Positions 10,197-21,275 are shown, numbered from the stretch's first letter. The stretch: DNA of 64,000 nucleotides from Gemmatimonadaceae bacterium (GCA_014377535.1 JACMPK010000229.1:27692-91691), one strand, 5' to 3'. Notes: generated by a model not told the origin, from the letters alone. Translations and numbers: made by a program.

Positions 10197-11915
10197 TCAC
10201 CGCACAGCTGACGGCAGCGACCAGCCTCGTCGCAGCTGCCACGCCGTGAACACGGCAAGCGTCAACGCCGTATCGGCGCCACGCAGCACCGGCATCACGC
10301 CCACGTACTCCAGTCGCTCGAAGCGGCTGCGCTGCGGTGCCGCCAGCACCGTCGCGCTGTCGCCCGTCACGTTCGACGGGACCTTCAGCAGCAGCAGCCC
10401 GTCCCGCGCAACGACAGTGTCAGCATCGAACGCGAAGCGAAAGTGCCGCGCATCGTCATTCAGCACGAGCACCGGGCGCGCAGGGCCGAGCGCATAGCCG
10501 ATCTTGGCGGCGCGCATCCAGTCGGCGGTCGCGATGAAGCGCGCTGGCGCGAGCAGTCCGCGCGCGGTCAGCGAATCACGCAGCGAGCGGTACTCGAGCA
10601 GCTCAAAGGCGGGATCGCGCGTGTGCAATGACGGCACCACGTTTGCCACCCAGCCCGTCGCGGCGTGGCTCACCACGATGCCGAGCAGTGCGACGAACAT
10701 GACGACCGCACCCGTCATGCTCCGCCGTGCGGTCTGCGGCGTGCGCAGCTCCCATCGCGCAGTCGCGTCGCCGAGCAAGGGGAGCAGCAGGAAGAATCCT
10801 GGCGCCGGCCAGTGTGGCAATCCGGCTCGCCCACCAAGTGATGCGAGCGTGAACACGAGCACCGGCGCCGCGCCGAGGCAACAGCAGAACCAGGTCATCC
10901 GGCGTGTGGGGCCGGCGCGCAGTCCGCGCACCATCACGAACACGAGCGGAACCCAGAACCAGGGCAGCACGTAACCCGCCTGCCCTGCGAGGTTCTGCAG
11001 CAATGCCGTGACCGGCGATCCCGAACCAGCAGCACGACCCGCCTGAAACCGGAACGACACCCACTCATGCTGTGCGTTCCAGACGAACACCGGCACCACG
11101 CAGAGCAGTGCGATCAACACCGCCACATACGGCGGCACAGTGCCGAGTGACCGGCGCGAACCCCTGTCCGTCAGCACGAACACGGCAACGCCAAGACCAA
11201 GGAGCGCGGCGTGGTACTTGGAAAGTCCCGCCAGGCCGAGTGCGAGACCCAGAAGCAGCCAGGGGGTCCAAGTGGTGCGGTGCGTGGCCGCGGTGTGCAC
11301 GCCGTCAGCGTCAGTGCGCGACACGGACGCCGCATGCGAGAGCGCGAGCGCCGCGGCAACGCTTCCGCAGAGCAAGGGACCATCCGGCAGCACCCAGCTC
11401 CCGCTACTGAGGCTGAACACCGGGATCACCTGCGCCGCGAGCGTCGCCCAGAAACCTGCGCGCGCGCCGAAAAGTCGCGCCGTGAGCAGGTACAGCAACC
11501 CGGAGGTGAGCGCGAACAGCAACACGAAGGGCCAGCGGAGCGAAAACGGCGATTCGCCGCCCAGCCATGCAGCCGCATGCGCCATCCAGAAAACCGCGGG
11601 TGGATGGTCGAAATAGCTCAGCGAGAGCGTACGGGACACCACCGCGGCGTACGACTCGTCGATGCCGAGTGGCAGTGCGGCGGCGACCAGGAGTCGAAGC
11701 ATGGTCGCCGACGTGATGAGTCCGATGACGGGCTTCGGAATGATTGCGGGCATGAGGATCAACAATACCATCGATGCACGACGGGTCGGTTGGCTGTAGC
11801 GCCAGCCGCAGTGCGCCGGATGCGCGGCACCACGTGTGTCGTCGGGATGGCGCATCACTTGCCTGTCGTGAACGGCATGGCCACGGCCCTCGACGTTGTG
11901 CAGCTCCCCTGTCAT
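10197..11915 (-). CDS. Glycosyltransferase family 39 / ArnT-like integral membrane protein
   Basis: DESYAAVVSRTLSLSYFDHPPAVFWMAHAAAWLGGESPFSLRWPFVLL; many TM segments. The true start is probably internal to the ORF. Confidence 0.82.
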   Translation of the reverse strand: MTGELHNVEGRGHAVHDRQVMRHPDDTRGAAHPAHCGWRYSQPTRRASMVLLILMPAIIPKPVIGLITSATMLRLLVAAALPLGIDESYAAVVSRTLSLSYFDHPPAVFWMAHAAAWLGGESPFSLRWPFVLLFALTSGLLYLLTARLFGARAGFWATLAAQVIPVFSLSSGSWVLPDGPLLCGSVAAALALSHAASVSRTDADGVHTAATHRTTWTPWLLLGLALGLAGLSKYHAALLGLGVAVFVLTDRGSRRSLGTVPPYVAVLIALLCVVPVFVWNAQHEWVSFRFQAGRAAGSGSPVTALLQNLAGQAGYVLPWFWVPLVFVMVRGLRAGPTRRMTWFCCCLGAAPVLVFTLASLGGRAGLPHWPAPGFFLLLPLLGDATARWELRTPQTARRSMTGAVVMFVALLGIVVSHAATGWVANVVPSLHTRDPAFELLEYRSLRDSLTARGLLAPARFIATADWMRAAKIGYALGPARPVLVLNDDARHFRFAFDADTVVARDGLLLLKVPSNVTGDSATVLAAPQRSRFERLEYVGVMPVLRGADTALTLAVFTAWQLRRGWSLPSAVR

Positions 11916-12047
11916 CGAGCGCAGGAGGAATCATTGGCCGCAGGACGATGCGATCCGCTGCTGATCATGCGACACCGACGCGCTCAGTGGCGTGCCTGAT
12001 CTACGTACCAGCCGAACTAACCCGTCACATTCATCCAGACAGGCCGC

Positions 12048-13025
12048 ATGACCAGAGAGACAGTCCCTGACAGCATCGCCATCATTGGCTGCGGACACGT
12101 GGGATCGACCAGCGCGTATGCGTTGATGCTGCGCGGCGTGGCGCGGGACCTCGTGCTGCTCGACGCCAATCATGCGGTAGCGGAGGCGGAGGCGATGGAT
12201 CTGCAGCATGCCGTGCCGATGGGCCGACCCGTCCGCATCCGCGCCGGCGACTACGGAGACGCCGCCAGGGCCGGCATCGTGATCATCGCTGCAGGAGTGG
12301 GTGGCAAGCCGGGTGAGTCGCGGCTCGAGTTGCTGGAGCGCAACATCGACGTCGTGCGCGAGTGCATGACGGCGCTCTCTGCCGAGGGCTTCATGGGGAT
12401 AGTGCTGATGGCGACGAATCCGGTGGATGCGCTCGCACAGGTGGCGTACGAGCAGTCCGGCTTTCCCGCCTCGCGTGTGATCGGGTCCGGCACGGTGCTC
12501 GATTCGGCCCGACTTCGTGCAATGCTCGGAGAAGACCTGGGCGTCGAGGCGCGGTCGATCCATGCCTATGTCATTGGCGAACATGGCGATTCGGAGATCA
12601 TTGCGTGGAGCTCGGCGTCCGTCGCGGGAGTCCCCCTGCTTCAGTACGCTCGCGACGGTCAGCTCGCCGATCCCGGCGCAGTGCTGCACCGTGTGCGACA
12701 AGCTGCGCCCGACATCATCCGGAGCAAGGGCTTCACGTCGTTCGCCATCGCGTCATGCGTGACGCGCATCTGCGAGGCAATCATCCGCGATGAGCACTCC
12801 GTGCTTCCGGTCTCCACGCTGCTGACAGGTCAGTACGGCATCAGCGGTGTGTATCTGAGCTTGCCGTGTGTGGTCGGGCGCGCCGGTGTCGAGCGCGTCA
12901 TCGACATTCCGCTGGACGTCGCAGAGCACGCGGGGCTGCACCAGTCCGCCGGCGTGCTGCAACGAGCGCTCCAGTCGGTTCGGCACAGCTCAACGGTTGT
13001 TCGTCCGCAGCAGAAAATGACATGA
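12048..13025 (+). CDS. ldh: L-lactate dehydrogenase
   Basis: IIGCGHVGSTSAYALMLRG, MATNPVDALAQVAY, VIGSGTVLDSARLR and VIGEHGDSEIIAWSSA motifs of LDH/MDH. Confidence 0.92.
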   Translation: MTRETVPDSIAIIGCGHVGSTSAYALMLRGVARDLVLLDANHAVAEAEAMDLQHAVPMGRPVRIRAGDYGDAARAGIVIIAAGVGGKPGESRLELLERNIDVVRECMTALSAEGFMGIVLMATNPVDALAQVAYEQSGFPASRVIGSGTVLDSARLRAMLGEDLGVEARSIHAYVIGEHGDSEIIAWSSASVAGVPLLQYARDGQLADPGAVLHRVRQAAPDIIRSKGFTSFAIASCVTRICEAIIRDEHSVLPVSTLLTGQYGISGVYLSLPCVVGRAGVERVIDIPLDVAEHAGLHQSAGVLQRALQSVRHSSTVVRPQQKMT

Positions 13026-13035
13026 GAGCCAGCCG

Positions 13036-15909
13036 GTGCAGGATCCAGCACGACGGGTCTCGCAGGAGAAGCTTGTGAGTGCAGAGCGCGCGGTAGCACC
13101 AGCTGCGCAAGCGCCGTCCGCGACCGGTTCGACTGCGCCATACCAGCAGACATCTGAAGCGGTCATCGCATCGCTTGGCACCAACGCCGAACGTGGCCTT
13201 GCCGCACAAGAGGCGGGCGAGCGACTCACGCGCGATGGCGCAAATGAACTGCAGGCGGAAGCACCTGTACCGGCGTGGCGACGCTTCGCGCAGCAGTTCA
13301 GCGGAGTGCTCGTCATCCTGCTGCTGCTGGCCGCGGCGATCTCGGCAGGGTTATGGCTCGTGGAGCGCGAGTCTGCGTTACCGTACGAGGCGCTGGCGAT
13401 CATGTCGGTCGTGCTGCTCAACGCAATCATCGGGTATGTGCAGGAGTCACGAGCGGCGAGTGCCGTCGCGGCGCTGCGCAAGATGTCCGCAGCGCAGGCG
13501 AGCGTCATTCGCGATGGCGAGCGTCGTGGTATCCCCGCCTCCGAGCTCGTCTGCGGCGACATCGTCGTGCTCGAGGAAGGGGACACGATTCCGGCCGACG
13601 CCCGGCTCATTCAGTCGAGCTCACTGCAGACGGCGGAAGCAGCGTTGACCGGCGAAAGCTTCCCCGTCGTCAAGGACATTGGGCCCATTTCCGGCGACGC
13701 GGACCTCGGTGACCGCCTGAACATGGTGTACAGCGGTACGACGGTCACCTCCGGCCGCGGCAGCGCCGTGGTCACACAGACCGCCATGGCCACGGAGATG
13801 GGGCGCATTGCCGGTCTGCTGAAGAACACGTCCGAGGATCCGACCCCGCTGCAGCGGGAGCTCGATCGCGTCGGACGACTGCTCGGCATCGTCGTGGTCG
13901 TGATAGCGGTAATCATGATTGGCACCATCATTCTGCTGAGCGGTGTGCGCACGCTGTCGGGTATGTTCGACGTGCTCATCCTCGGCGTGGCAATGGCCGT
14001 CGCCGCTGTTCCCGAAGGGCTGCCTGCCGTCGTCACCGCCGTTCTCGCGCTCGGTGTGCAGCGCATGGCCACGCGCCGCGCCATCGTGCGGCACCTTGCC
14101 GCCGTCGAGACACTCGGATCAGCCACGGTCATCGCGTCCGACAAGACGGGGACACTCACGCGCAACGAAATGACCGTGCGACGCATCGTCACGGCGAGCG
14201 GCCGCGTGCATGTCGGCGGCACCGGGTACGAACCCGTTGGAACGCTTGAAACCGACGGTGGCGGACCAGTCGAGGGTGATGTGCAACGCGAGCTCCTGCG
14301 TGCCCTCACAGCGGCGGATCGCGTCAACAATGCAACCATCCGGGAGCAGGATGGGCGATGGCTGGTGCAGGGAGACCCGACTGAAGGGGCCCTCATCGTG
14401 GCAGCGCGCAAGGCGGGCCTCCAACCCGCGGATCTCGAGGCGCACTTTCCCCGAGTCGCCGAGATCCCGTTCTCTGCCGAGCGGAAGTTGATGACGACCG
14501 TGCATCGTGGCGATGGCGCTGCCAGCGAATTTTCCGCCTTCATCAAGGGCGCTCCGGACGTGCTGCTCGCGCTCTGCTCGCATGAACTCACCGGAGAATC
14601 GGTGGTCGCGCTGAGCGACGCACGTCGCACGGAAATCGGGCAGGCGAACGACGCACTCGCCGGCGAGGCATTGCGTACGATCGGCGTCGCCGCGCGCATG
14701 ATTCCAGCCAGTCCGTCTCCCGGCGAGTACCGCAGCGAGGATCTCGAGCACGACCTGACGTTCCTCGGCCTCATCGGCATGATCGATCCACCCCGCGATG
14801 AGGCCAAGGACGCCGTGGCGCGCGCGCGGGCTGCCGGTATCCGGCCGATCATGATCACTGGCGATCACCCGCGGACGGCAGCCGTCATCGCTCGCGAACT
14901 CGGTATCTCGCTCGACGGGCGCGTGCTGGCCGGTGCTGATCTCGCCGCGTTGTCCGATGAGACGCTGACCGAATCCGTCCGCGACATCTCCGTGTTTGCG
15001 CGCGTCAGCCCCGAGCACAAGCTCCGGATCGTCAAGGCGCTTCAGCGTCGAGGCGAGATCGTCGCAATGACTGGTGACGGTGTCAACGACGCACCGGCAC
15101 TCAAGGCAGCCGACATCGGAATCGCGATGGGCATTACCGGAACGGACGTCGTGAAGGAGGTCGCCGATGTCGTCCTGATGGATGACAACTTTGCCACCAT
15201 CGTGACGGCCGTCGAGGAAGGCCGCGCCATCTTTTCCAACATCCGCAAGTTTCTGCGTTTCCTGCTGTCATCGAATATCGGTGAAGTGATGACGATGTTC
15301 GTGGGCGTGCTGTTTGCCGATTTTCTGGGGCTGCGCACGGACGGCGACACCCTGGTACTTCCGCTGTTGGCAACACAACTCCTGTGGATCAACATCGTGA
15401 CCGACGGATTGCCGGCACTCGCGCTTGGTATCGACCCCGCTGAATCCGGCTTGATGTCTCGACCACCGCGCCCACGCGCCGAGGGCGTACTCACACGCCG
15501 GATGTGGGGTGGTATCGCGTTTGTGGGAGGCATCATGGCGGTCGGGACCCTGCTCGTGCTCGACGCCGGGCTGCCCGGCGGGTTCATCGACGGCTCGGGA
15601 ACGATGCGACATGCGCAGACGATGGCATTCACGACGTTGGTGCTGTTTCAGCTGTTCAACGTCTTCAATGCCCGCTCCGATGAGACGAGTGCGTTCCACC
15701 AACTGTTCCGCAACAAGTGGCTCTGGAGCGCCCTGACCGTATCAGTGTCGCTGCAGATCGCAGTGATCAATGTCCCATTTCTGCAGGTCGCCTTCTCGAC
15801 GCAGGCGCTGACCTTCGGAGACTGGATGCAGTGCACCGTTGTCGCGAGCTGTGTCTTGTGGTTTCGCGACGCGAGCAAGTACGTCGGTCGCCTGTTCAAT
15901 TCCAATTGA
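13036..15909 (+). CDS. Cation-translocating P-type ATPase (P2A-like, calcium type)
   Basis: TGES, VPEGLPAVVTAVLALG, SDKTGTLTRNEMTVRR, MTGDGVNDAPALKAADIGIAMG. Confidence 0.93.
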   Translation: MQDPARRVSQEKLVSAERAVAPAAQAPSATGSTAPYQQTSEAVIASLGTNAERGLAAQEAGERLTRDGANELQAEAPVPAWRRFAQQFSGVLVILLLLAAAISAGLWLVERESALPYEALAIMSVVLLNAIIGYVQESRAASAVAALRKMSAAQASVIRDGERRGIPASELVCGDIVVLEEGDTIPADARLIQSSSLQTAEAALTGESFPVVKDIGPISGDADLGDRLNMVYSGTTVTSGRGSAVVTQTAMATEMGRIAGLLKNTSEDPTPLQRELDRVGRLLGIVVVVIAVIMIGTIILLSGVRTLSGMFDVLILGVAMAVAAVPEGLPAVVTAVLALGVQRMATRRAIVRHLAAVETLGSATVIASDKTGTLTRNEMTVRRIVTASGRVHVGGTGYEPVGTLETDGGGPVEGDVQRELLRALTAADRVNNATIREQDGRWLVQGDPTEGALIVAARKAGLQPADLEAHFPRVAEIPFSAERKLMTTVHRGDGAASEFSAFIKGAPDVLLALCSHELTGESVVALSDARRTEIGQANDALAGEALRTIGVAARMIPASPSPGEYRSEDLEHDLTFLGLIGMIDPPRDEAKDAVARARAAGIRPIMITGDHPRTAAVIARELGISLDGRVLAGADLAALSDETLTESVRDISVFARVSPEHKLRIVKALQRRGEIVAMTGDGVNDAPALKAADIGIAMGITGTDVVKEVADVVLMDDNFATIVTAVEEGRAIFSNIRKFLRFLLSSNIGEVMTMFVGVLFADFLGLRTDGDTLVLPLLATQLLWINIVTDGLPALALGIDPAESGLMSRPPRPRAEGVLTRRMWGGIAFVGGIMAVGTLLVLDAGLPGGFIDGSGTMRHAQTMAFTTLVLFQLFNVFNARSDETSAFHQLFRNKWLWSALTVSVSLQIAVINVPFLQVAFSTQALTFGDWMQCTVVASCVLWFRDASKYVGRLFNSN

Positions 15910-16418
15910 TTACAGCGAGTTACGGAGACAGCTCACTTGTGCACGTGCGTGTCTCTTTCCGGTGACGGTGCACGTATCCAAGTGCGTATTCGTATGTACT
16001 TTGCAACATGCGGCTCCACGCAAGCCGCGCCTGCACGCCAGTGACAAGGTTCATGCACCTGGCGGCCAACGTTCGCCAACCCGATCAAAGCCGTGTCGAG
16101 TGCGCTGAACATCCGGCTGCTCCGCTGATCGGGATGGCGGTCCAGCTTCACAGCCGTCGACGTGTGTCCGGTTTCTCAGCGTGTGGATCGAGGGGATGTG
16201 CATTGAACGACATCGAAGATCCAGAATCGACCTTCGCGATTCCCGGCCCCGCACCGTTTCGTTGCGGTGACCGTGCGATGGTGTGATTGTGTTGAGTGTG
16301 CCCCGGTGTGAAGCCCGGTGTGTATCAGCCAAGTCTTGCATTGTTCGGAATTGAGTGCACTGTCACCGTAATCTGTCCACCGCAATCTGCTGTGGCTGAT
16401 GATCATCACAGGACTCCC

Positions 16419-18050
16419 ATGCACGAAGCCGATCTGGAAAGGGTGCGCACCGCTCTTGGCAGCCGCTACGCGATCGAGCGCGAGCTCGGGCGCGGCGGCA
16501 TGGGTGCGGTATACCTCGCACGCGACCTGCGCCTCGATCGCCCCGTCGCCCTGAAAGTGTTGCCGGCGGAATTCGCGGTCGACAGTGCACTTCGCGAGCG
16601 TTTTCTGCGTGAAACGCGCACCACGGCGTCCTTCTCGCACCCCAACATCGTGCCTGTACACGCCGTCGAGGAGAGCGACGAGCTTGTGGCGTTCGCGATG
16701 GGCTACGTCGAGGGCGAGAGCCTCGCCGAGCGCGTACGGCGGCTGGGTCCCTTGTCGGTGCGCGACCTTGTGCGGCTGCTGCAGGACGTGGGTTACGCAC
16801 TGGCCTACGCGCACGGCCGCGGCGTGGTGCACCGCGACATCAAGCCTGACAACGTCATGATCGAGCGAGCGACCGGTCGTGCACAGCTGATGGATTTCGG
16901 GATCGCGCGCGCGATCACGTCGGCTGCGGCCGCGGACGCCCGTGCAGGACTCACGCGCGTGGGCGAGGTGATCGGCACGCCGGAGTACATGAGTCCCGAG
17001 CAGGCGTCAGGCGATACGATCGACGGACGCAGCGACCTGTACTCACTCGGTCTCGTGGCCTTTTTTGCGGCGACGGGCCAGATCGCAATGGGAGGCCCGA
17101 CACCGCAACGCATCCTGATCCGGCAGCTGACGGAGCGGGTGCCATCACTGATCGACGTACGTCCCGATCTGCCTGACGCGCTCTGCGCGGCAGTGGACCG
17201 GTGCGTGATGAAGGAAGCCGACGACCGTTTCGCGTCGGCAGAAGCGCTGGTGGAAGCGATTGACGAGGCGCAGCTCGCGGCACCTGAGGTGCCGATCGTG
17301 ATCCGCGGTTATGCGCAGGAGCTGAACACGCTGCTGATGGTGCTCGCCTTCGTGACGCTGCTCGGCTGGTACGTCTTCAGCTCTGCACCGAAGGGAATGT
17401 CTGTGATCGACAGGGCATTGCCACTGATCGTATTTTTCGGCATCGGTCTGGCGCGCATGCTGCAGGCGTTGACGGCGGTGCGTCGCCTCGCCGAACTGGG
17501 GTTCGTGCCCGACGAGACGATGCGTGGACTGCACCTGATCGTGAATGAGCAGCAGTCGCTGCGTGATCAGCTTCGGCTCGATCCGACGATTCATCGCCGC
17601 CGTCGCAAGACGCTCGCCAGCACACTCGCAACGATTGGCGGTGCAACTGGCTTGCTCTGGTTTGCAGCATCACGTCGGGTACTGATCGCGCCGGGACGAT
17701 ACGACATCCCGCTGTACGCCACGGTGCTGTTGGTCTGCGCGTTGATGATGCTCGGCGTCGGCGCGGTGCTGTTGGTGCGATCACCGTTCCGTATGCCACC
17801 CGGCGAGCGCATGTTCCGACTGCTCTGGCTGGGGCCAGTGGGCCGGTTCTTCATCAACATGGGCACGCGAGGGGTCGCACCGGTGTCGGCGGCAGCACGG
17901 GCGCGTGACCCTGTGACGCTCGCGCCACGATTCGTCGCCGCCGACGCACAAACGCCGCGGCCGTTCCCGGCATCAATCGCGGCGTCGGTGCCATCGCTCG
18001 AGCAGCGTGTCACGGCACTCGAGCAGTGGCGCGACCGCGGCGCTCGCTGA
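16419..18050 (+). CDS. Serine/threonine protein kinase with membrane C-terminus
   Basis: ELGRGGMGAVYLARDLRLDRPVALKVL, HRDIKPDNVMI, DFGIARA, GTPEYMSPEQASG; C-terminal TM segments. Start placed at MHEADLERVRTAL. Confidence 0.93.
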   Translation: MHEADLERVRTALGSRYAIERELGRGGMGAVYLARDLRLDRPVALKVLPAEFAVDSALRERFLRETRTTASFSHPNIVPVHAVEESDELVAFAMGYVEGESLAERVRRLGPLSVRDLVRLLQDVGYALAYAHGRGVVHRDIKPDNVMIERATGRAQLMDFGIARAITSAAAADARAGLTRVGEVIGTPEYMSPEQASGDTIDGRSDLYSLGLVAFFAATGQIAMGGPTPQRILIRQLTERVPSLIDVRPDLPDALCAAVDRCVMKEADDRFASAEALVEAIDEAQLAAPEVPIVIRGYAQELNTLLMVLAFVTLLGWYVFSSAPKGMSVIDRALPLIVFFGIGLARMLQALTAVRRLAELGFVPDETMRGLHLIVNEQQSLRDQLRLDPTIHRRRRKTLASTLATIGGATGLLWFAASRRVLIAPGRYDIPLYATVLLVCALMMLGVGAVLLVRSPFRMPPGERMFRLLWLGPVGRFFINMGTRGVAPVSAAARARDPVTLAPRFVAADAQTPRPFPASIAASVPSLEQRVTALEQWRDRGAR

Positions 18051-18499
18051 GCCGATGCGATGGCAATTCGAGGTCGGTAACAGGTGGTGACAAGCAAGAA
18101 TCGGTGACGTAAAACGGGTGACGGTACACTGTATCATCGTGTCAAAGAAGTTCGCGCTCGAGAATTGGTGACAGTGCATGTAATCCCTACCAATTTCTCC
18201 TCTGAAGAAGTTCGCGGAGTCACTCATGCGGCGTGACGAAGCCTGCGTGGCGTTGTGACCAAGCTGTCAATGTCGAATGCGTGCACTGTCACCGCGTGTC
18301 CAAATGCGAGCGTTGCAGCTGGGGCGCATTCGCGACGTGCATCATGCGATGTGACAGGGGAGACGCACAGGGCGGCGCACGCCGAACGGTGAGATACGGG
18401 TACGCGCTGCGGTAAACGGATGACGTACCGTGACGCGAATTGGGTTGACTCGTTATCCGTGCATCGCGACCACTCCCCGCCTCAGCATTCCACATCCGC

Positions 18500-19336
18500 A
18501 TGGATTCCTCACCAGCCCTGCTCAAGGAGCGGGCCGCCGCTCTGGAGCTGCGCAAGCATCCAGAGCAGGCGCTTCGCCTCTACCACCAGTTACTCGACAA
18601 GTACGGCGGGACAGAACACGTCGACGTCACCGTGCGTAATCGGGTCGGAGATCTCCACCTGCGACTCAAGCAGATCGACGAAGCCGTCGCCCTGTTCGAG
18701 GTGAGTGCGGACGAGTATGCGAGTGGTGGGTTTCTCAGCAATGCGATCGCACTGTGCAACAAGATCCTCCGCTATCGTCCCGATCATGTGCCGACGTTTC
18801 GTCGCCTGGCACGGTTTTCCGCGGAGAAAGGCATGGTCGTCGATGCGCAGCGACATTATCTGCTGGTAGCCGACGCGCTGGAAGCGCGAGGCCAGCACAC
18901 CGAGGCACTCCAGGCACTCGAGGAGTTCGCCCGTCTGTCTCCCGACGATCCGCACGTGCGCTCCGTGGTGGTGGCACACTTGCTTCGCATCGGCTGTCCG
19001 TTGGAGGTCCTGCCGCACCTGACGGCCCTGCATCGGCTGCATCTCGCTGCCGGGCGACATCTCGACGCCGCGGCCGTAGCGGAGGCTGCGCTGGACATCG
19101 ACGAGCGTTGGACACCTGAGTCCGACGCACTCCCCGATCGCAAACTCGCCGATCTCCCGTTCCTCGTCCTCGATGGCGATTTCGAGAGTGAACTGCTCGA
19201 GCTGCCGGCTGGGATTTCACGAGGATCGTTTACCAACGATCGTCGGGGGCAGCCGGACCGTCGGCAAGGCGATCGTCGCAAGGCGCCTCGACGCGACACG
19301 ATGCGAGCCTCCGGGGCAGACGGCGTCATTCCCTAA
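18500..19336 (+). CDS. TPR-like tetratricopeptide protein
   Basis: Repeated helical pattern (KERAAALELRKHPEQALRLYHQLLDKYG, VGDLHLRLKQIDEAVALFEVSADEYASGGF, ALCNKILRYRPDHVPTFRRLARFSAEKG). Confidence 0.7.
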   Translation: MDSSPALLKERAAALELRKHPEQALRLYHQLLDKYGGTEHVDVTVRNRVGDLHLRLKQIDEAVALFEVSADEYASGGFLSNAIALCNKILRYRPDHVPTFRRLARFSAEKGMVVDAQRHYLLVADALEARGQHTEALQALEEFARLSPDDPHVRSVVVAHLLRIGCPLEVLPHLTALHRLHLAAGRHLDAAAVAEAALDIDERWTPESDALPDRKLADLPFLVLDGDFESELLELPAGISRGSFTNDRRGQPDRRQGDRRKAPRRDTMRASGADGVIP

Positions 19337-19339
19337 ACG

Positions 19340-19709
19340 CAGCCCGACTCGACGGCCGCGAGGCAGCTGGGTGGAACTGGCGTCGTGCCGCTTCGTTCAA
19401 GCCGACGAGGCATTGCGCACAGCGAGTCCAAACACCTGGGCCGCTGGTGATGTGACCGGTGGGCCGGGTTGCGTGTGCGTGGCCGCGAGTGCGGGCCATG
19501 TTGCGGCGCAGAACGCACTGCAGACGCTGCACGCACGTGGCATGATGTACGACACCGGTGGCACGCTCGACCTGACAGCCGTGCCACGCGTCACGTTCAC
19601 GTCCCCGCAGATAATTTCCTCCGGCATGCACGCGGCTGGGAGGCCCAGCAACTGCAGCATGTGCCGGGGCGGCATTGTGACGAAGATCACGCGTGCTGAC
19701 GCTACGTGA
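19340..19709 (+). pseudogene. merA-like (mercuric reductase / FAD-NAD disulfide oxidoreductase) fragment
   Basis: VQADEALRTASPNTWAAGDVTGGPGCVCVAASAGHVAAQNALQ...LDLTAVPRVTFTSPQIISSGM matches the MerA-type 'WAAGDVTG...PRVTFTSP' block. The N-terminal half and C-terminal CC tail are absent. Confidence 0.75.
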
Positions 19710-19976
19710 CTGCGGCAAGCTGAAGCTCGAATTGCCCTCGTGCACGATGCCGTGCCGTCGCACTGGTTCTCGTCCGGGTAACGCAACGATCCAACTGAAC
19801 GAGACCTCGGCGACAGAGACGTCGATTTCGAGACCGCCGTGCACCACGCGCGCCCGGTGGCGCGTGGCCGACGTTACTCCTCCTCTGGGACGCTCGTCGA
19901 TGCCTTGAAGAACACCGTTGCGCCGTTGGCTTGTACTCTGCAGGTCTGTGCCGCACGCTTCCCCCCCCAACGTCAA

Positions 19977-20795
19977 ATGCACCCAAAGTTTACGCTCGCT
20001 TCCGGCTTGGCCGCCTTGCCGCTTTTGCTCGCAGGTTGCAGTGACGCCGCTGGGCCCGCCGACGGCTCGAGAGTCGCCGTGCGCTTCGGCCGCTCCGCCT
20101 CGAGCGCGTCGCTGTCCGTGTCGACATCTCGATCTGCGCAGGTCGGGACCGGCAACAGCGGGAGCATGGTCGTGCAGGGCACGAACGGCACGCTGACGAT
20201 CACCAACGTGAGCTTCATCGTCGCCGAGCTGGAACTTGAGTGTGTGGGTGAGGATGACGGCCCCCCGGGCTCTGCTTCATGCGCAGAATTCAAGGCGCCG
20301 CCCTCGTTCGTCCGGCTTCCCCTCGGTACGGGTGCAGTCGATGTTGCCAGCGCCGGCGTGCCGACCGGTTTGTACGACGAACTCGAGTTCGAAGTCGAGA
20401 ACCTCGAGTCGGATAGTGATGACGACGCCTCGGAGCGGGCCCAGATCGCCGCCTTGCGCTCTGTGATCCGTGCCGCGCACCCCGACTTTCCAGATCGGGC
20501 AAGCATGGTCGTCGAAGGCACGTTTACGCCAAGCGGAACCACTCAGCCAATTTCGTTCCGTACCTACTTCAATGCCGAGATCGAGGTGGAAATGGATTTG
20601 ACTCCACCGCTCAGCATCTCGAAGGTCGGCACCAGTCGCGCGCTCGCCGTTGACGTCCAGCCGGCGCTGTGGTTCCGTCGCGCCGACGGCACCGTGATGG
20701 ATCTCTCCCGCCTCGACTACACTCGCACAGGCGAACTGGTCGGTTTCGAGCTCGAAATGCAGCGCGGTTTCCGTAAGGTCGAGTTCAACAACTGA
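19977..20795 (+). CDS. Putative lipoprotein of unknown function
   Basis: Start MHPKFTLASGLAALPLLLAGC gives a good signal peptide and lipobox; remainder is beta-rich and unassigned. Confidence 0.6.
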   Translation: MHPKFTLASGLAALPLLLAGCSDAAGPADGSRVAVRFGRSASSASLSVSTSRSAQVGTGNSGSMVVQGTNGTLTITNVSFIVAELELECVGEDDGPPGSASCAEFKAPPSFVRLPLGTGAVDVASAGVPTGLYDELEFEVENLESDSDDDASERAQIAALRSVIRAAHPDFPDRASMVVEGTFTPSGTTQPISFRTYFNAEIEVEMDLTPPLSISKVGTSRALAVDVQPALWFRRADGTVMDLSRLDYTRTGELVGFELEMQRGFRKVEFNN

Positions 20796-20969
20796 TCACG
20801 GACAGACTCGGCGCGGTTACACCTGCGTCGGATGGCACGGTACTGAGGAGGGCGTTTATTTCAGCGTTCTCCTCATTGCCGTTTCAACTTGCATTCTGTT
20901 CCGCGATGTAGGCTGGTGAGCGATCAGTGGTTTGCTGGCCTGACTTGCGCGAGAGTTGCGCCCGCTGAT

Positions 20970-21275
20970 TCAACCGGTGAAGAGGTCGAAGTACAACAGC
21001 GCGTCGACAGGCGTGAGAAAACCACGCGTCTTTCGTGAGCGCTGATTGAGTTCACGCGCGGTTCGATCACGCGCTGACTGTGACATCGTACGCAGGTCAG
21101 ATCCGTATGAGACATGTTGGCGAAGTAGTCCATTGGAATACTCGTTGGCACCGCGCTGCCATGAGCTTTGCGGATCGCAGAAGGACACAGCCATCTTCGT
21201 CGCCAGCGGCAGTTGCTGACAGCGTGCGAGCTCCATGGCTCCTGAATCAAGATCATATCGACGCCGGAAAGGCTT
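20970..21275 (-). pseudogene. IS30-family transposase C-terminal fragment
   Basis: ELARCQQLPLATKMAVSFCDPQSSWQRGANEYSNGLLRQHVSYGSDLRTMSQ...ELNQRSRKTRGFLTPVDAL corresponds to the IS30 '[23 protein letters not shown]...LNxRPRKTLGFxTPxE' region. Confidence 0.85.
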
